Assembly: GCF_021869535.1 (NCBI RefSeq) | Contig: NW_026262690.1 | Location: 87,341,995 to 87,405,994, forward strand | Length of the DNA: 64,000 nt | From: Mytilus californianus | Lineage: Eukaryota > Mollusca > Bivalvia > Mytilida > Mytilidae | Direction: 5' to 3' | Shown here: positions 33,401 to 38,465 of the stretch, piece after piece | How positions within the stretch are numbered: position 1 is the first letter of the stretch | Layout: the number at the start of each line of letters is the position of its first letter | Made by a program: the position numbers and the translations under genes | The notes under the pieces: generated by a model | Databases searched by the model: none | What the model saw: only the letters and a program-made list of their open reading frames with translations | Told to the model about the DNA's origin: nothing

Positions 33401-35242
33401 TTGACATTTTTGAAACACTTAATTTTCTACTTCATTCTATTCTTTAAACACCTAAGTTCGATTCAATTATGTTATTTAAATGATTTATCATTAAAGACAC
33501 TCCAATTCAACCTAAAATTTATCAATTATGCCATTAATTGTCACTTTTCAGATGGCTTTTGTCTAAAATGAAAATGGCTGCATTCGTATTCAGTCTCAAC
33601 CTTATATTTGTTATTTATTATCATCAAATACAACACATATAATGTGTAGGGTGATAGTTCATATACATAAGATGTGCATTTCTTCAGGATTATGATTTTG
33701 TTTTAAATTTTCCACAAAAGACAGAATGTTGAACTTTTTGTAAAAGTAAGTAGAGTTCATGGTTTGAACATCAGTAAACTGTGGTTACTTTTTTTTAACA
33801 GCTAATTCCTCCTGCAGTTTTCAAGCTGAACTTTATAGTTATGATTAGTGTTTGTACAACTATAAAAGGTGTGCATATTTACATCAGCATTTTCTGAGAG
33901 TTTATATTATGCAGGGTATTATAACATATATTAAGGGTGCATATTATCCCAATTTTGATTTTTTATTACATGTTCACTTATGAAAGAATGTTAAAAAATT
34001 TTTGGAATGGTCGCCAATGTGTCAGTTTGTTAGACACACCCACTTGAAGTTGCACTTCAACATCAATGTTTACGAAATCCAATTTTTTTGGCATTATATT
34101 CATGCATGCTGCAGGGCATCATCTTTGTCTAGTTTTTGTTTGCCTTTTTCAGATATTATCCATATTCATGTCTTTTTTGGCATTACATTTACATTTTATC
34201 AACAGAAGTGTACCATATCATGAAAAAAAGGGTTCACAATTGTTAAACTGTATCATATATATGATTAAAGAATCCAATTCACAATTTCTCATTAAAAAAA
34301 ACACATAAAAGAGCAGAATTGAGATTTACAAGAGAACTAGTTTTACCCAGTCACATTTTCAAGTACCCATCCCAAGTCAGGAACATCATCATCTTTAAAC
34401 TTTTCTTTATTGAAATATTGGGTGTTGATGGCATATAGTATATAATATTTTTGTTGAACTCATTAAAAACTTTTTATGGACTTTGGATGATTTGGAGCTT
34501 GAAAGCATCTATTGTTGAGGACTGTATGTTTCCCTTTAAATATCTTGAATATTTTTAAGCCCTGCCTGTGATAATAGAGGCTTTATGTTTCCATGGTTAT
34601 GCATCTGTCACTCTTCTCATATCAGGTTTTAGTTTGAGGTAGATTAAGATTTGGTTTAAGGTAGTTTGTGGCTGCATCAACTTGAAATGTAGTACACAGG
34701 TTTGCTATGATGTGAACTCTTGAACATATATTTCAAATTAGGGTTTGACCCAGATTTCACAGTTTGATGAACATAGAAATATGATAGTGAAAGCAGAGAA
34801 GGGTGTCCTATGACACATATTCTTGTTGTTGATTGGTTGCTGCTCATTATTGTATTCCTCACATCTTCTTTATTTAATTGATATGACACAGCATCTATGC
34901 AGTGAACATGTTTCATTGCCATATTGAGAGAAGAAGACATAAAATTATTAAACAAATTTGTGATCACGAAAGAAAGCAGTAACTCACAACACACAGAGGG
35001 AAAATATTCTAAGATGCAAAGAAGTTAAAATGTCAAATAGATGTACAAGAAATGAACTAAAAAAGAATAAGCATGCATAAAATTGTGATGGTAATCCACA
35101 AAGAATTGATGTCATTTTCATGCATAGACTTACTTTTATCTTGACTTTCAACTGAAAAATTTATATATTTGCAAACTTTTATTTATATTGAAGTTTTTTT
35201 TTTCTATTATAGGAACAGGTCAACTTTGAATCAGTTGTGTGA
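3312..35242 (+). CDS. Multi-exon gene: transmembrane / RHIM-like / Ig-like / OTU deubiquitinase protein (5' end outside window)
   Basis: Twelve exons join into one open frame of about 664 codons: 3312-3427, 6361-6450, 16620-16730, 17585-17641, 18886-18930, 20287-20583, 21597-21926, 22368-22412, 25533-25558, 27159-27518, 31513-32001 and 35213-35242 (stop TGA at 35240). Every junction has AG before and GT after the exon. From 3427 to the start of 25533 all junctions are phase 1; later ones are phase 0. The product would be a Thr-rich stalk, one membrane helix with a basic stop-transfer, a short RHIM-like segment, hinge, two Ig-like domains, a second RHIM-like segment, an acidic linker and an OTU protease. 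Known of the families: OTU enzymes cut ubiquitin chains; RHIM motifs mediate amyloid-like assembly in cell-death and immune signalling. Inference: an innate-immune type signalling protein. Not settled: whether all exons share one transcript, since phase 1-1 exons can be skipped freely. Transcript data would decide. Confidence 0.72.
3428..4010. other. Intron sequence without recognisable element
   Basis: AT-rich intron after the stalk exon. I see no coding frame, inverted repeat or known repeat before the element starting at 4011. Confidence 0.5.
4011..4592 (+). mobile_element. Helentron-like element D1 with about 3 monomers of 160 bp
   Basis: Left ATGCCCCCAC (4011-4020) after TGTTTTT, right GTGGGGGCAT (4560-4569): perfect 10-bp inverted repeat. 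The left end is a hairpin with GTAGTGGAGGGTGCAT. The right end is followed by stem-loop TGTGTC-CCATT-GACACA (4574-4590). The monomer mark TTCCGTTCTCTAAC recurs at 4086, 4247 and 4407. Confidence 0.8.
4812..5140 (+). repeat. Mussel-type dispersed repeat R2, long copy
   Basis: Begins AAAATTGAGAATGGAAATGGGGAATGTGTC and AAGAGACAACAACCCGACC, and continues to GCGGCGGGGTTAAACATG. Partial copies are at 19905-19968 (+), 52860-53010 (-) and 63520-63612 (-). Its right part (GAGGCTCCTGACTTGGG...GGGTTAAACATG) is the reverse complement of a module in repeat R1. No coding potential; class unknown. Confidence 0.75.
5432..5990 (+). repeat. tRNA-derived SINE with a triplicated head
   Basis: Three tandem heads (GGC of the A-box at 5498, 5644 and 5784) carry a tRNA-like A box (TGGCCTAGTGGTCTTAGTGG) and B box (GTTTGAATCCC), each preceded by ATTTGACAGATGCTTCTTCATAAT. 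Only the third has the full SINE body and tail (GGCAGGTCCAATCTTCATTGAC...GTTAAACACCAATC). A similar complete copy is at 25778-26012. The pol III boxes identify the origin; these are not functional tRNA genes. Confidence 0.8.
6361..6450 (+). CDS. Exon: single transmembrane helix with CCRRK stop-transfer
   Basis: Acceptor ...TTTTTAATTGCAG at 6360, donor GTAAGT at 6451; 90 nt, phase 1 in and out. About 22 hydrophobic residues (ILLVVMGVIILLFVAVLLYM) are followed by CCRRK, the positive-inside pattern of a type I membrane protein. With the stalk exon before it, the N-terminal side would be outside the cell and everything downstream cytoplasmic. The intron that follows is about 10.2 kb and full of repeats, so a skipped or undetected exon is possible. 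Confidence 0.75.
6451..7499. other. Intron sequence without recognisable element
   Basis: Start of the 10.2-kb intron after the membrane exon. The 110-codon frame at 6784-7116 has no domain I recognise and lacks splice support. Confidence 0.5.
7500..7980 (+). repeat. Mussel-type dispersed repeat R1, long copy
   Basis: Contains CATGTTTAACCCC, GAAGTCAGGAGCCTGTAGTTCAGTGGTTGTCG, TTAGGCCGTTAGTTTTCTC, GGGCCTTTTATAGCTGAC and the 3' end TAGTTGTCTCATTGGCAATCATACCACATCTCC. Other copies: 7985-8247, 18480-18770, 19605-19835, 42030-42083, 45450-45871, 61470-61720. Non-coding; class unknown. Confidence 0.75.
7985..8247 (+). repeat. Repeat R1, second partial copy
   Basis: Follows directly on the previous copy: CAGACCGTTAGTTTTCTCG, CGGCCTTTTATAGCTGATTATGCGG and ending GTTGTCTCATTGGCAATCATACC. 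Adjacent head-to-tail copies suggest insertion into or unequal exchange with the first. Confidence 0.7.
8828..8870 (+). repeat. GTC trinucleotide-rich tract
   Basis: GGCGTCGTCGTCGTTGTCGTCGTCGTCC near the left end of A2. It explains the Val-rich (plus strand) and Asp- or Thr-rich (minus strand) reading frames here, which are not genes. Shorter versions stand at the same place in A1 and A3. Confidence 0.85.
9219..9402. mobile_element. Two tandem hairpin MITE units
   Basis: Unit 1 (9219-9296): CATAATTTAAAGCAGTGTTAGGGAGGT pairs with ATCTCCCTTACACTGCTTTTAAATTATG. Unit 2 (9326-9402): ATAATTTAAAACAGTGTAAGGGAGGT pairs with ACTTCCCTTACACTGCTTTTGAATTATG. Each is an arm-loop-arm hairpin of under 80 bp. 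They sit inside element A2. Confidence 0.8.
9890..11450 (+). repeat. Higher-order satellite-like array inside A2
   Basis: The mark GGTCTACATTAAGGTCC recurs at 9894, 10292, 10818 and 11216: spacings 398, 526 and 398. That is three, four and three monomers of about 132 bp; the monomer types appear in fixed order. All frames here are shadows of the array. Confidence 0.8.
12678..13124 (+). mobile_element. Helentron-like element E, two 169-bp monomers
   Basis: Left hairpin ATGTCCCACCTAGGGGCAT after TATTTTT. A CCGTCTGTCCGTCTGTCC tract follows. CTTCAGGTTAAAGT recurs at 12762 and 12931. Right GTGGGGGCAT (13100-13109) runs into stem-loop TCCAT-GTACT-ATGGA (13109-13123). A decayed relative of its right half lies at 34676-34830. 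Confidence 0.75.
13125..14483. other. Intron sequence without recognisable element
   Basis: AT-rich, no credible exon or inverted repeat seen. Confidence 0.5.
14484..16075 (+). mobile_element. Helentron-like element F, about 170-bp monomers
   Basis: Inverted ends ATATCCCCGCTT (14484-14495) and AAGCGGGGGTAT (16033-16044), perfect over 11 of 12. The core unit GAACTATAAATAAAAGCTTCCTG appears near 14574, 14743, 14913, 15745 and 15921. After the right end come a decayed stem (AGTGAGCCAGTAGCCATCA) and TTTTACTTGTTT. A different stretch at 15240-15680 (TCTTGTCTTGCTGATCATTTTTG twice) interrupts the unit series. Confidence 0.7.
16620..16730 (+). CDS. Exon: cytoplasmic segment with RHIM-like motif 1
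   Basis: Acceptor TATTTTCAG ends at 16619; donor GTAAAT at 16731; 111 nt, phase 1-1. The 37-residue segment follows the RRKK stop-transfer directly and holds NVFHIHSVDSVHFGKKVTIQ. The V-x-hydrophobic-G core (VHFG) followed by a V-x-I strand resembles the RHIM pattern ([IV]-Q-[VIL]-G then x-x-N/x-x-[ML]-x-[IL]). The central Gln is His here, so this is a RHIM-like call, not a canonical RHIM. The exon is confident because frame and splice sites fit both neighbours; the motif is an inference. Confidence 0.7.
16731..18460. other. Introns around the first hinge exon, no recognisable element
   Basis: Apart from the exon at 17585-17641 I see no coding or repeat structure. The 66-codon frame at 16937-17137 has no domain or splice support. 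Confidence 0.5.
17585..17641 (+). CDS. Exon: Pro/Glu hinge 1
   Basis: 57 nt, phase 1-1; acceptor ...TTTTTTTAAG at 17584, donor GTAAGT at 17642. Encodes GNPSEPSEQPEIVPLMEII. It is a flexible, acidic, Pro-rich linker with a hydrophobic end and no domain match. The start resembles the next exon (SEPSDPN), which suggests duplication of a small hinge cassette. Confidence 0.6.
18480..18770 (+). repeat. Repeat R1 copy
   Basis: GTAATTCAGTGGTTGTTGTTGG, CAGCCGGTTAGTTTTCTC, TCTTTTATAGCTTACTAT and the terminal TAGTTGTCTCATTGGCAATCATACCACA. Decayed, but colinear with 7730-7980. Confidence 0.7.
18886..18930 (+). CDS. Exon: Pro/Glu hinge 2
   Basis: 45 nt, phase 1-1; acceptor TTTTTTCTAAAG at 18885, donor GTATGT at 18931. 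Encodes SEPSDPNLESETLSK plus one base. Low-complexity linker leading into the first Ig-like exon. Supported by good splice sites and continuity of frame and phase, but too short to recognise by itself. Confidence 0.55.
18997..19545. mobile_element. MITE with 34-bp inverted ends and perfect 8-bp target duplication
   Basis: Left end CATCTTCGCTAGCCAAGGGT..., right end reverse complement CATCTTCCCTAGCCAAGGGT...; 33 of the first 34 bases match, and weaker pairing extends to about 54. GCAATATG flanks it on both sides (18989-18996 and 19546-19553). An 8-bp duplication points to the hAT (or P) superfamily. No transposase inside; the frame at 19327-19557 is not a gene. It lies in the intron before Ig exon 1. 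Confidence 0.92.
19605..19835 (+). repeat. Repeat R1 copy, truncated
   Basis: TGCCTGTCCCAAATAAGGAGCCTGTAGTTCAGTGGTTGTCGCTGG through GGGCCTTTTATAGCCGAC to GCTTACATCTACTTCATG. The 3' end is missing. Confidence 0.7.
19905..19968 (+). repeat. Repeat R2 fragment
   Basis: AATAAAATTGAGAATGGAAATGGGGAATGTGTC to CCGACCATAGAGCAGAC: the first 60 bases of R2 only. Confidence 0.8.
20287..20583 (+). CDS. Exon: Ig-like domain 1 (I-set type, B-strand Cys missing)
   Basis: 297 nt, phase 1-1; acceptor TTTTCTACAG at 20286, donor GTATTA at 20584. One Ig fold in one exon: the C-strand Trp in VIWYFNEE and the F-strand signature DRSDNGSYYCEA are present. The B-strand position that should hold the partner Cys reads LKIEVTI, so no canonical disulfide can form. 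That is tolerated in Ig domains and is common in intracellular ones such as those of muscle proteins, which fits the odd position C-terminal to the membrane helix. Ligand unknown. Confidence 0.9.
20584..21596. other. Intron between the two Ig exons
   Basis: About 1 kb, AT-rich, no element recognised. Confidence 0.6.
21597..21926 (+). CDS. Exon: Ig-like domain 2
   Basis: 330 nt, phase 1-1; acceptor TTTTATCTTTAG at 21596, donor GTATAT at 21927. Shows TTIECTI (B-strand Cys), NITWLKI (C-strand Trp) and SDEAYYRVCLKYC (F-strand Tyr/Cys), so a disulfide is possible here, unlike domain 1. A charged insert (ISDKNMKEELKTSKNKD) lies between strands. Both Ig exons open with the same Glu-Pro pair (EPN, EPV) after a split codon, consistent with exon duplication. 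Confidence 0.9.
22368..22412 (+). CDS. Exon: linker opening the second RHIM-like segment
   Basis: 45 nt, phase 1-1; acceptor TAATGTTTTAG at 22367, donor GTAAGT at 22413. Encodes AKKGVVNIAKNFDVR. The [VI]-[VF]-x-I pattern (VVNI) parallels VFHI in the exon after the membrane helix. It joins the next two exons to form the second RHIM-like segment. Confidence 0.6.
23040..23275 (+). mobile_element. Right end of a family G tandem-core element
   Basis: CTATAAGCAATAGGTCAACTATATTTGGTGTATGGAA, TGACCTTGACCTCATTGTCATGGATC and the end AGACATTTCAGCATGTGCACACTTGTTTTATT match the core and right end of 54664-55860. The left end is not found. Confidence 0.65.
23290..24919 (-). pseudogene. Decayed piggyBac transposase, antisense in the host intron
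   Basis: Read on the minus strand from high to low coordinates. A Lys-rich N-terminal part (24919-24620) leads to KAFIGLCFGISIDVKPEI.LYWSTD near 24530-24450, then IMSYLHFADNKNAAQPGEPLYDV (24415-24340 in pieces), IDECIIAFKGR (24265-24235), QYMPAKPAKW (23632-23600) and LADAQTGYICYSEVFTSK (23590-23530), ending with NEDNIFFI. These are, in order, the conserved blocks of piggyBac transposases, including the D-E-x-x-x-x-F-K-G-R and Y-x-P-x-K-P-x-K-W-G signatures. Several stops, frameshifts and a 0.58-kb insertion show it is dead. No TTAA-bounded terminal repeats seen. Confidence 0.85.
23639..24222. mobile_element. MITE inserted in the piggyBac relic
   Basis: Separates FKGRV (minus, above 24222) from KQYMP (minus, below 23639), blocks that are adjacent in intact piggyBac proteins. 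The ends are imperfect inverted repeats: AAAGGACCAAGTTCATGAAG on the left and, reverse-complemented, AAAAGGACAAGGTTCCC on the right, followed by matching GGCC/ATTTT stretches. Target duplication not clear. No coding potential. Confidence 0.65.
24920..25532. other. Intron before the microexon
   Basis: No element or extra exon recognised. Confidence 0.5.
25533..25558 (+). CDS. 26-nt microexon: core of RHIM-like motif 2
   Basis: Acceptor TTCTGTTCACAG ends at 25532; donor GTAAGT at 25559. With one base from the previous exon it encodes SNHIGHVIM, and the next exon supplies GSQDVTLQ, giving HVIMGSQDVTLQ. This exon enters in phase 1 and leaves in phase 0, so it alone converts the phase-1 cassette part of the gene to the phase-0 catalytic part; skipping it would break the frame. 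Tiny exons are risky calls: support is the matching phase on both sides, a strong donor, and motif completion. Confidence 0.55.
25778..26012 (+). repeat. tRNA-derived SINE, complete copy
   Basis: A box GGCAAAGTGGTCTAAGTAGTTG, B box GAGTTTGAATCCC, body CTCCAATCTTAATTGACTAGGATTG, tail GACCGCCACAAAATAGC...GGCGTTAAACAAAACACCAATGAATGAATCAATC. Same family as 5780-5990. A second tail fragment follows at 26040-26150. Confidence 0.82.
26252..26800 (-). repeat. Dispersed repeat R8, minus orientation
   Basis: GTCCCTTATCAAATGGCAAAATCAAAACCTC...CAACTGTCATATTTCTGACTTGGTACAGGCATTTCC...AAATGGTGGATTAAACC is the reverse complement of 47150-47330. It continues left of the match as a non-coding stretch of similar composition; the far border is uncertain. 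Confidence 0.65.
27159..27518 (+). CDS. Exon: end of RHIM-like motif 2, acidic linker, third degenerate motif
   Basis: 360 nt, phase 0-0; acceptor TTCATATTTAG at 27158, donor GTGAGT at 27519. Starts GSQDVTLQKG, continues with a Lys/Pro patch and then about 45 residues that are nearly all Asp/Glu/Gly/Asn (27237-27357), encoded by purine-only GAN triplets. A Ser/Asn-rich spacer follows. The end, NDIVDINKE...LKIQTATSG, resembles the first RHIM-like exon (VFHI...VTIQTAAQG) but lacks the core Gly. The acidic tract is likely disordered and length-variable. Confidence 0.82.
27519..31512. other. 4-kb intron between acidic and OTU exons
   Basis: Holds a family G core fragment (29220-29370: CATCTGACCTTGACTTCATTTT...GGTGTATGG), a long T-run ending in GCAG (29420-29442) and a decayed SINE (31108-31250). 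The remainder, including a slightly GC-richer stretch near 27825-27980, shows nothing I can name. Confidence 0.55.
31108..31250 (+). repeat. Decayed tRNA-derived SINE
   Basis: GATGCCAAGTGGTCTAAGTATTTC (A box), CCTGTCAACAGAAAGGTTGTCATTTTAACC (damaged B box) and the tail AATAATGCTGAAATTGGTGTTAAACATAAAAATC match the SINE at 25778. Confidence 0.65.
31513..32001 (+). CDS. Exon: OTU-family cysteine protease (deubiquitinase) domain
   Basis: 489 nt, phase 0; acceptor TTTTTGTAG at 31512. The N-terminal helix is followed by VHADGNCMFHAIA, the OTU catalytic loop (D-G-N-C-x-F); the nucleophile Cys codon is 31594-31596. The middle has GIYGDEIILRAISHHFNVHIWV, the conserved Y/W-G-x-x-x-x-x-x-A-h-a-x-x-h segment. 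The C-terminal LGFIDESLHYVKLE supplies the catalytic His (codon 31975-31977) followed by Tyr, as in OTUs. At about 150 residues it is a complete domain with no missing key residue, so probably active on ubiquitin or a related modifier. Linkage specificity cannot be read. The donor is weak (AAAAAG|GTATAA); reading through gives Val and a TAA stop at 32005, an alternative C-terminus. Confidence 0.95.
32002..35212. other. 3.2-kb intron with decayed tandem-core relics
   Basis: 32620-32850 has two diverged units (CTTTGGTGTAAGG...GGAGTATAGCAGTGTCC and TTTTGGTGAAAGG...GGAGTATTGCAGTCTCC). 33780-34130 resembles element C (CTCCTGCAGTTTTCAAGCTGAAC, GGTGTGCATAT, ending TGCTGCAGGGCATCATCTTTGTC). 34676-34830 resembles the right half of element E. 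No exon seen. Confidence 0.5.
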
Positions 35243-35263
35243 TGTTCAGAATAGTTAGGCCAG
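35213..35263 (+). CDS. Terminal coding exon (EQVNFESVV stop) and start of 3' UTR
   Basis: Acceptor ...TTTTTTCTATTATAG ends at 35212 with a good pyrimidine tract. In phase 0 it encodes EQVNFESVV and stops at TGA 35240-35242. A donor-like CAG|GTAATT at 35264 and an acceptor TTCTTTTACAG at 36098 suggest that the 3' UTR continues after an intron. Support is the phase match with the OTU exon; without transcripts it stays moderate. Confidence 0.55.
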
Positions 35264-35758
35264 GTAATTAAAAGCTTTTTATAATTGTGCAAGACCAAAT
35301 GTGAAATAATTCTTCTTTAATTTCACTTTAAAATTACTCCACCTCAAGTTGACAAAAATAATAATGATGCTTCAATCTGTCCAAAATCATATTAATGTAT
35401 GTGAGAGATCTGGGATATATCTCATTGAGAAGTCAACAAGACAACACAAAATAATGAATGTAAACCTAGATGTGAATTCATGAAAAAAAATGTCCATCTC
35501 ACATTTTTGGAGCAATTTGCAGCATTTTCTCTTGATTTTTTTGTGAACTCAAGTTCTCATAAATTTTTTTTACATAGTGCATTCAAAATTTTAGAATGAT
35601 TGTATGAAGATTTGCAGTCCTTTTCTTTACACATACTTAGAGATTTTGCCTGATTAATCTCATATCTCGCAGAAGATTTCAATTTTCTTATTTTGCTAAT
35701 TTAAAAAAATCTTTAGATATCACCTTTCCTTTAACTTAAGCTTCAAATCATTCATATA

Positions 35759-35966
35759 CTGTGGATTCATTTATTTTCGTGGGTACCAATTTTCGTGGAT
35801 TAAGGAAAACTTACATGTTCTTGAATATTTAATTTTGTGGTTTTGCCGAAGTCTGCTTACAAGCCTATAGAAAATTTGGTATTTGTTGAACATTTAATTT
35901 CGTGGTTCACCTGTACCCACAAAACCCATGAAAATTGGTATCCAACAAATAATAATGAATCCACAG
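35759..35966. mobile_element. Tc1/mariner-like MITE
   Basis: 208 bp, inverted ends CTGTGGATTCATTTATTTTCGTGGG and AATAATGAATCCACAG, flanked by TA on both sides (35757-35758, 35967-35968). Best preserved copy of the family in this window. Lies in the presumed 3' UTR intron. Confidence 0.85.
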
Positions 35967-36098
35967 TACTCTCTGAAGCATATTAAAAAATGTATCAATA
36001 CCATTTATTTGATGTTTACAATTACAAACCATTTGTACTGCGACTTGCCCATCTTAGTCTTTTTCATTATCATATGTATTCTTTTAATTCTTTTACAG

Positions 36099-36441
36099 GT
36101 TGTATGACAAAAGTTATAGTCTACAAATGTGTTCATAGAGTTTAGAGAAAGGTACAGCATGCACTGCCAGATTGTACTGATCTCATACAAGGTTCAGAGA
36201 GAAAGTTGTTAAAAGATCAAAACCTCAAGTTTTCTGTGAAACAAGATGTGTTACTGTCTGGATGTATGGTAGTTTTGATATGTGTAGATGTTGGTTATTT
36301 AGGTATTATGGCTCAAGGCATGCTTATAGTTTTCCACAAACAGCATATCATATAATTATACATATTTGTTATTTAAGCATATTGTTGAATTTCATCTCAT
36401 TGTTATAGATTGAATGTAATTATTATTATGTTAATGTTACA
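36099..36441 (+). other. Probable spliced 3' UTR exon of the Ig/OTU gene
   Basis: Begins after the acceptor TTTAATTCTTTTACAG at 36098, pairing with the donor at 35264. No long frame. I do not see a clear AATAAA signal before the foldback element at 36442, so the UTR end is unknown and it may run on through that element. Confidence 0.35.
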
Positions 36442-36756
36442 GCTGTTATCCTAATGCTAGCGAGTTAAATGTTTGATTTGCTTGCTTGCTTTGTTTGTAT
36501 TAAAGTTTGCTCAAGCATTGTAATTAAGATTGACATCTGCAAAGAATATAAGTAGGTGGAGTTAAACCTGTATATAGGAAAATTTGATTATTTGATAATG
36601 TCCAATCAAATTTAAATATAATGTATACAAGTTTAACTCTGCCTTTTTATATTGTTTTCAGATGTCAATCTTAATTACAATGCTTGAGCTAACTTTAATA
36701 CAAACAAAGCAAGCAAGAAAACCAAACCTTTAACTTGCTAGCATTAGTATAACAGC
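36442..36756. mobile_element. Foldback MITE with arms of about 140 bp
   Basis: Left arm GCTGTTATCCTAATGCTAGC... pairs with right arm ...GCTAGCATTAGTATAACAGC. Inner arms also match (GCTCAAGCATTGTAATTAAG with CTTAATTACAATGCTTGAGC), down to a short AT-rich loop near 36590-36610. No target duplication found. If included in the 3' UTR of the Ig/OTU gene it would give the mRNA a long double-stranded stem. Confidence 0.88.
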
Positions 36757-36811
36757 AATAATGAATATAAAATATTTTGTTAGTTGGTAGAAAGTACCAA
36801 TGCTCAGTTTA

Positions 36812-37008
36812 CTATGGATTCATTAATTTTGGTTTATATTAATTTTTTATAGTTGCAGAACAATTAGCGATTACAAAGGTATATAAATTTTGATTTCATA
36901 ATTTGCTCCTATCAAAGTAACTTAACCTTTGTATCTCTTTGAATATTTGTGGTGTCTACTAAAAAAAATCCAAAAATTAATATTCATCAAATATCAATGA
37001 ATCCACAG
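36812..37008. mobile_element. Tc1/mariner-like MITE, second nearby copy
   Basis: Ends CTATGGATTCATTAATTTTGG and CAATGAATCCACAG, flanked by TA (36810-36811 and 37009-37010). About 200 bp, same family as 35759-35966. Confidence 0.78.
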
Positions 37009-37154
37009 TAATTAATTTTGATCTCCTGTTAGTTTTTTTTAATGAGAGATGAAACTATTTTTATATATAAATTGGTGCAAATAAAACTATGCAACTTTTA
37101 ATCTATTGACATGATAGAGGATTCTCAGGATTATTGACAACATAATAGCTTAGC

Positions 37155-37565
37155 TTAATCCTCTTCATGGTCTTGAGCATATAAGGCATAAGCAAGGCAC
37201 CTCCAATAAGATCTATCTTTTGTCATTCTCTCTTTATGATTCCAGGTGTGACCATGTCTTTTTATATTTGCAATTGTGTCTCTTCTCCTTGTACCTTGTG
37301 GTATCCATGTCAACATTTTATTCACATTTCTGTTATTACCCATTCTTCATATATGACCAATATACTTCCATCTCCTTCTTTTGGTCTCATTTGCTTTGTT
37401 TATCACAACTGTTCTTTGGTAAGTTAACTGTGAAAAATTATGTTTGGCCATCTGATGTTTATAATTTGTAATGAGCAGCATCCTTCAAATCCTCTAATTC
37501 ATCTTTCCAATTGTAAAGTTTTTTGCCATGTTTCTGCACTGTACAACAGGACTCGCAGAACTATC
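37155..37565 (-). pseudogene. LINE reverse-transcriptase C-terminal relic
   Basis: Minus strand: LLYSAETW near 37550, IINIRWPN near 37460, then KRRRWKYIGH and RMGNNRNVNKMLTWIPQG (37390-37290), GTRRR and HTWNHKERMTKDRSYWRC, ending HEED and TAA at 37155-37157. The order Y-x-x-E-T-W, I-R-W-P, R-R-W-x-x-I-G-H, L-T-W-x-P-Q-G-x-R-R, R-x-x-W-R is the C-terminal tail of a widespread non-LTR retrotransposon RT type. Internal stops and frameshifts: dead, 5'-truncated. Confidence 0.85.
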
Positions 37566-37792
37566 ATTACTCACATATAGTCAAATCTTTGTAGAAACAT
37601 TTCAAGGTCATCATTTAAAATAGATTCTCATACAGCTGATTTTTTCAGAACCAAATATTTATTTTGTTTATCCTACCTTTATTTATTTTTAATTTTCTAG
37701 GTGTCTCCAAAAAATTGCAAAAATAACCCTCATCATCCATCGTTCTAATAGTTCAAAATAGTTGGATGAGAATCTTAAGATGGTTTTTGTCT

Positions 37793-38400
37793 TGCATGCC
37801 ACGAAAGTCGCGGAAAGCGAGACATAATGATTGCTTTTCTGTTGACGGCTGCAATGACGCCGTCAACAATTATTAGTTTTCTGCTTAATTTAGTTTGATA
37901 GGAACTACTTGTGATAGATCAATGATATTTTGTATGAAGTTGCATTACTATCAGTACATATCAGTTTGACGAGTATTTTGAGGCCCTGCCCCCTAGGATA
38001 TGGTTCAGTGACTTTGAATTAATTAGCAATTTTGAATGTTAAGTTTTCTGCTTAAGATAGATTGAAGGAACTACTGGTGATAGATCAATGATATTTTCTA
38101 TAAAGTTGCATTACTATCAGAACATATCAGTGTGACGACTATTTTGAGACCCTGCCCCCTAGGCCATGGTTCAGTGACTTTCAATTAATTAGTAATTTTC
38201 AATGATAAGTTTTATGATTAAGTTAGCTTGATAGGAACTACTTACAATAGACAATATTTTCTATAACGTTATATTGCTGTTTGTACATCTCAGTATATCA
38301 ACCATTTCGAGGCCCTACCCACTAGTTGGTCCAGCAACTTTGAATTAATTAGCAATGTTGCTGTCCATCAGATTGTCTTTTTCTGAATTTTATGCTAACA
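37793..38400 (+). mobile_element. Tandem-core element J with left hairpin and 166-bp monomers
   Basis: Perfect 9-bp stem GTTGACGGC / GCCGTCAAC (37841-37849, 37859-37867) lies near the left end. Three monomers follow with GGAACTACT(T) at 37901, 38067 and 38234 (166 and 167 bp). The right end is not resolved. By structure it belongs with the hairpin-plus-array class. Confidence 0.55.
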
Positions 38401-38465
38401 GGCGATACATACCTCTGTGTCAACAGGATATTTTATAGTGGCTTAAAAATCATATCATACTATGC

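Noticed and set aside
37220..37471. Plus-strand frames rich in Phe/Tyr/Cys
   Set aside because: Antisense shadows of the LINE reverse-transcriptase relic.
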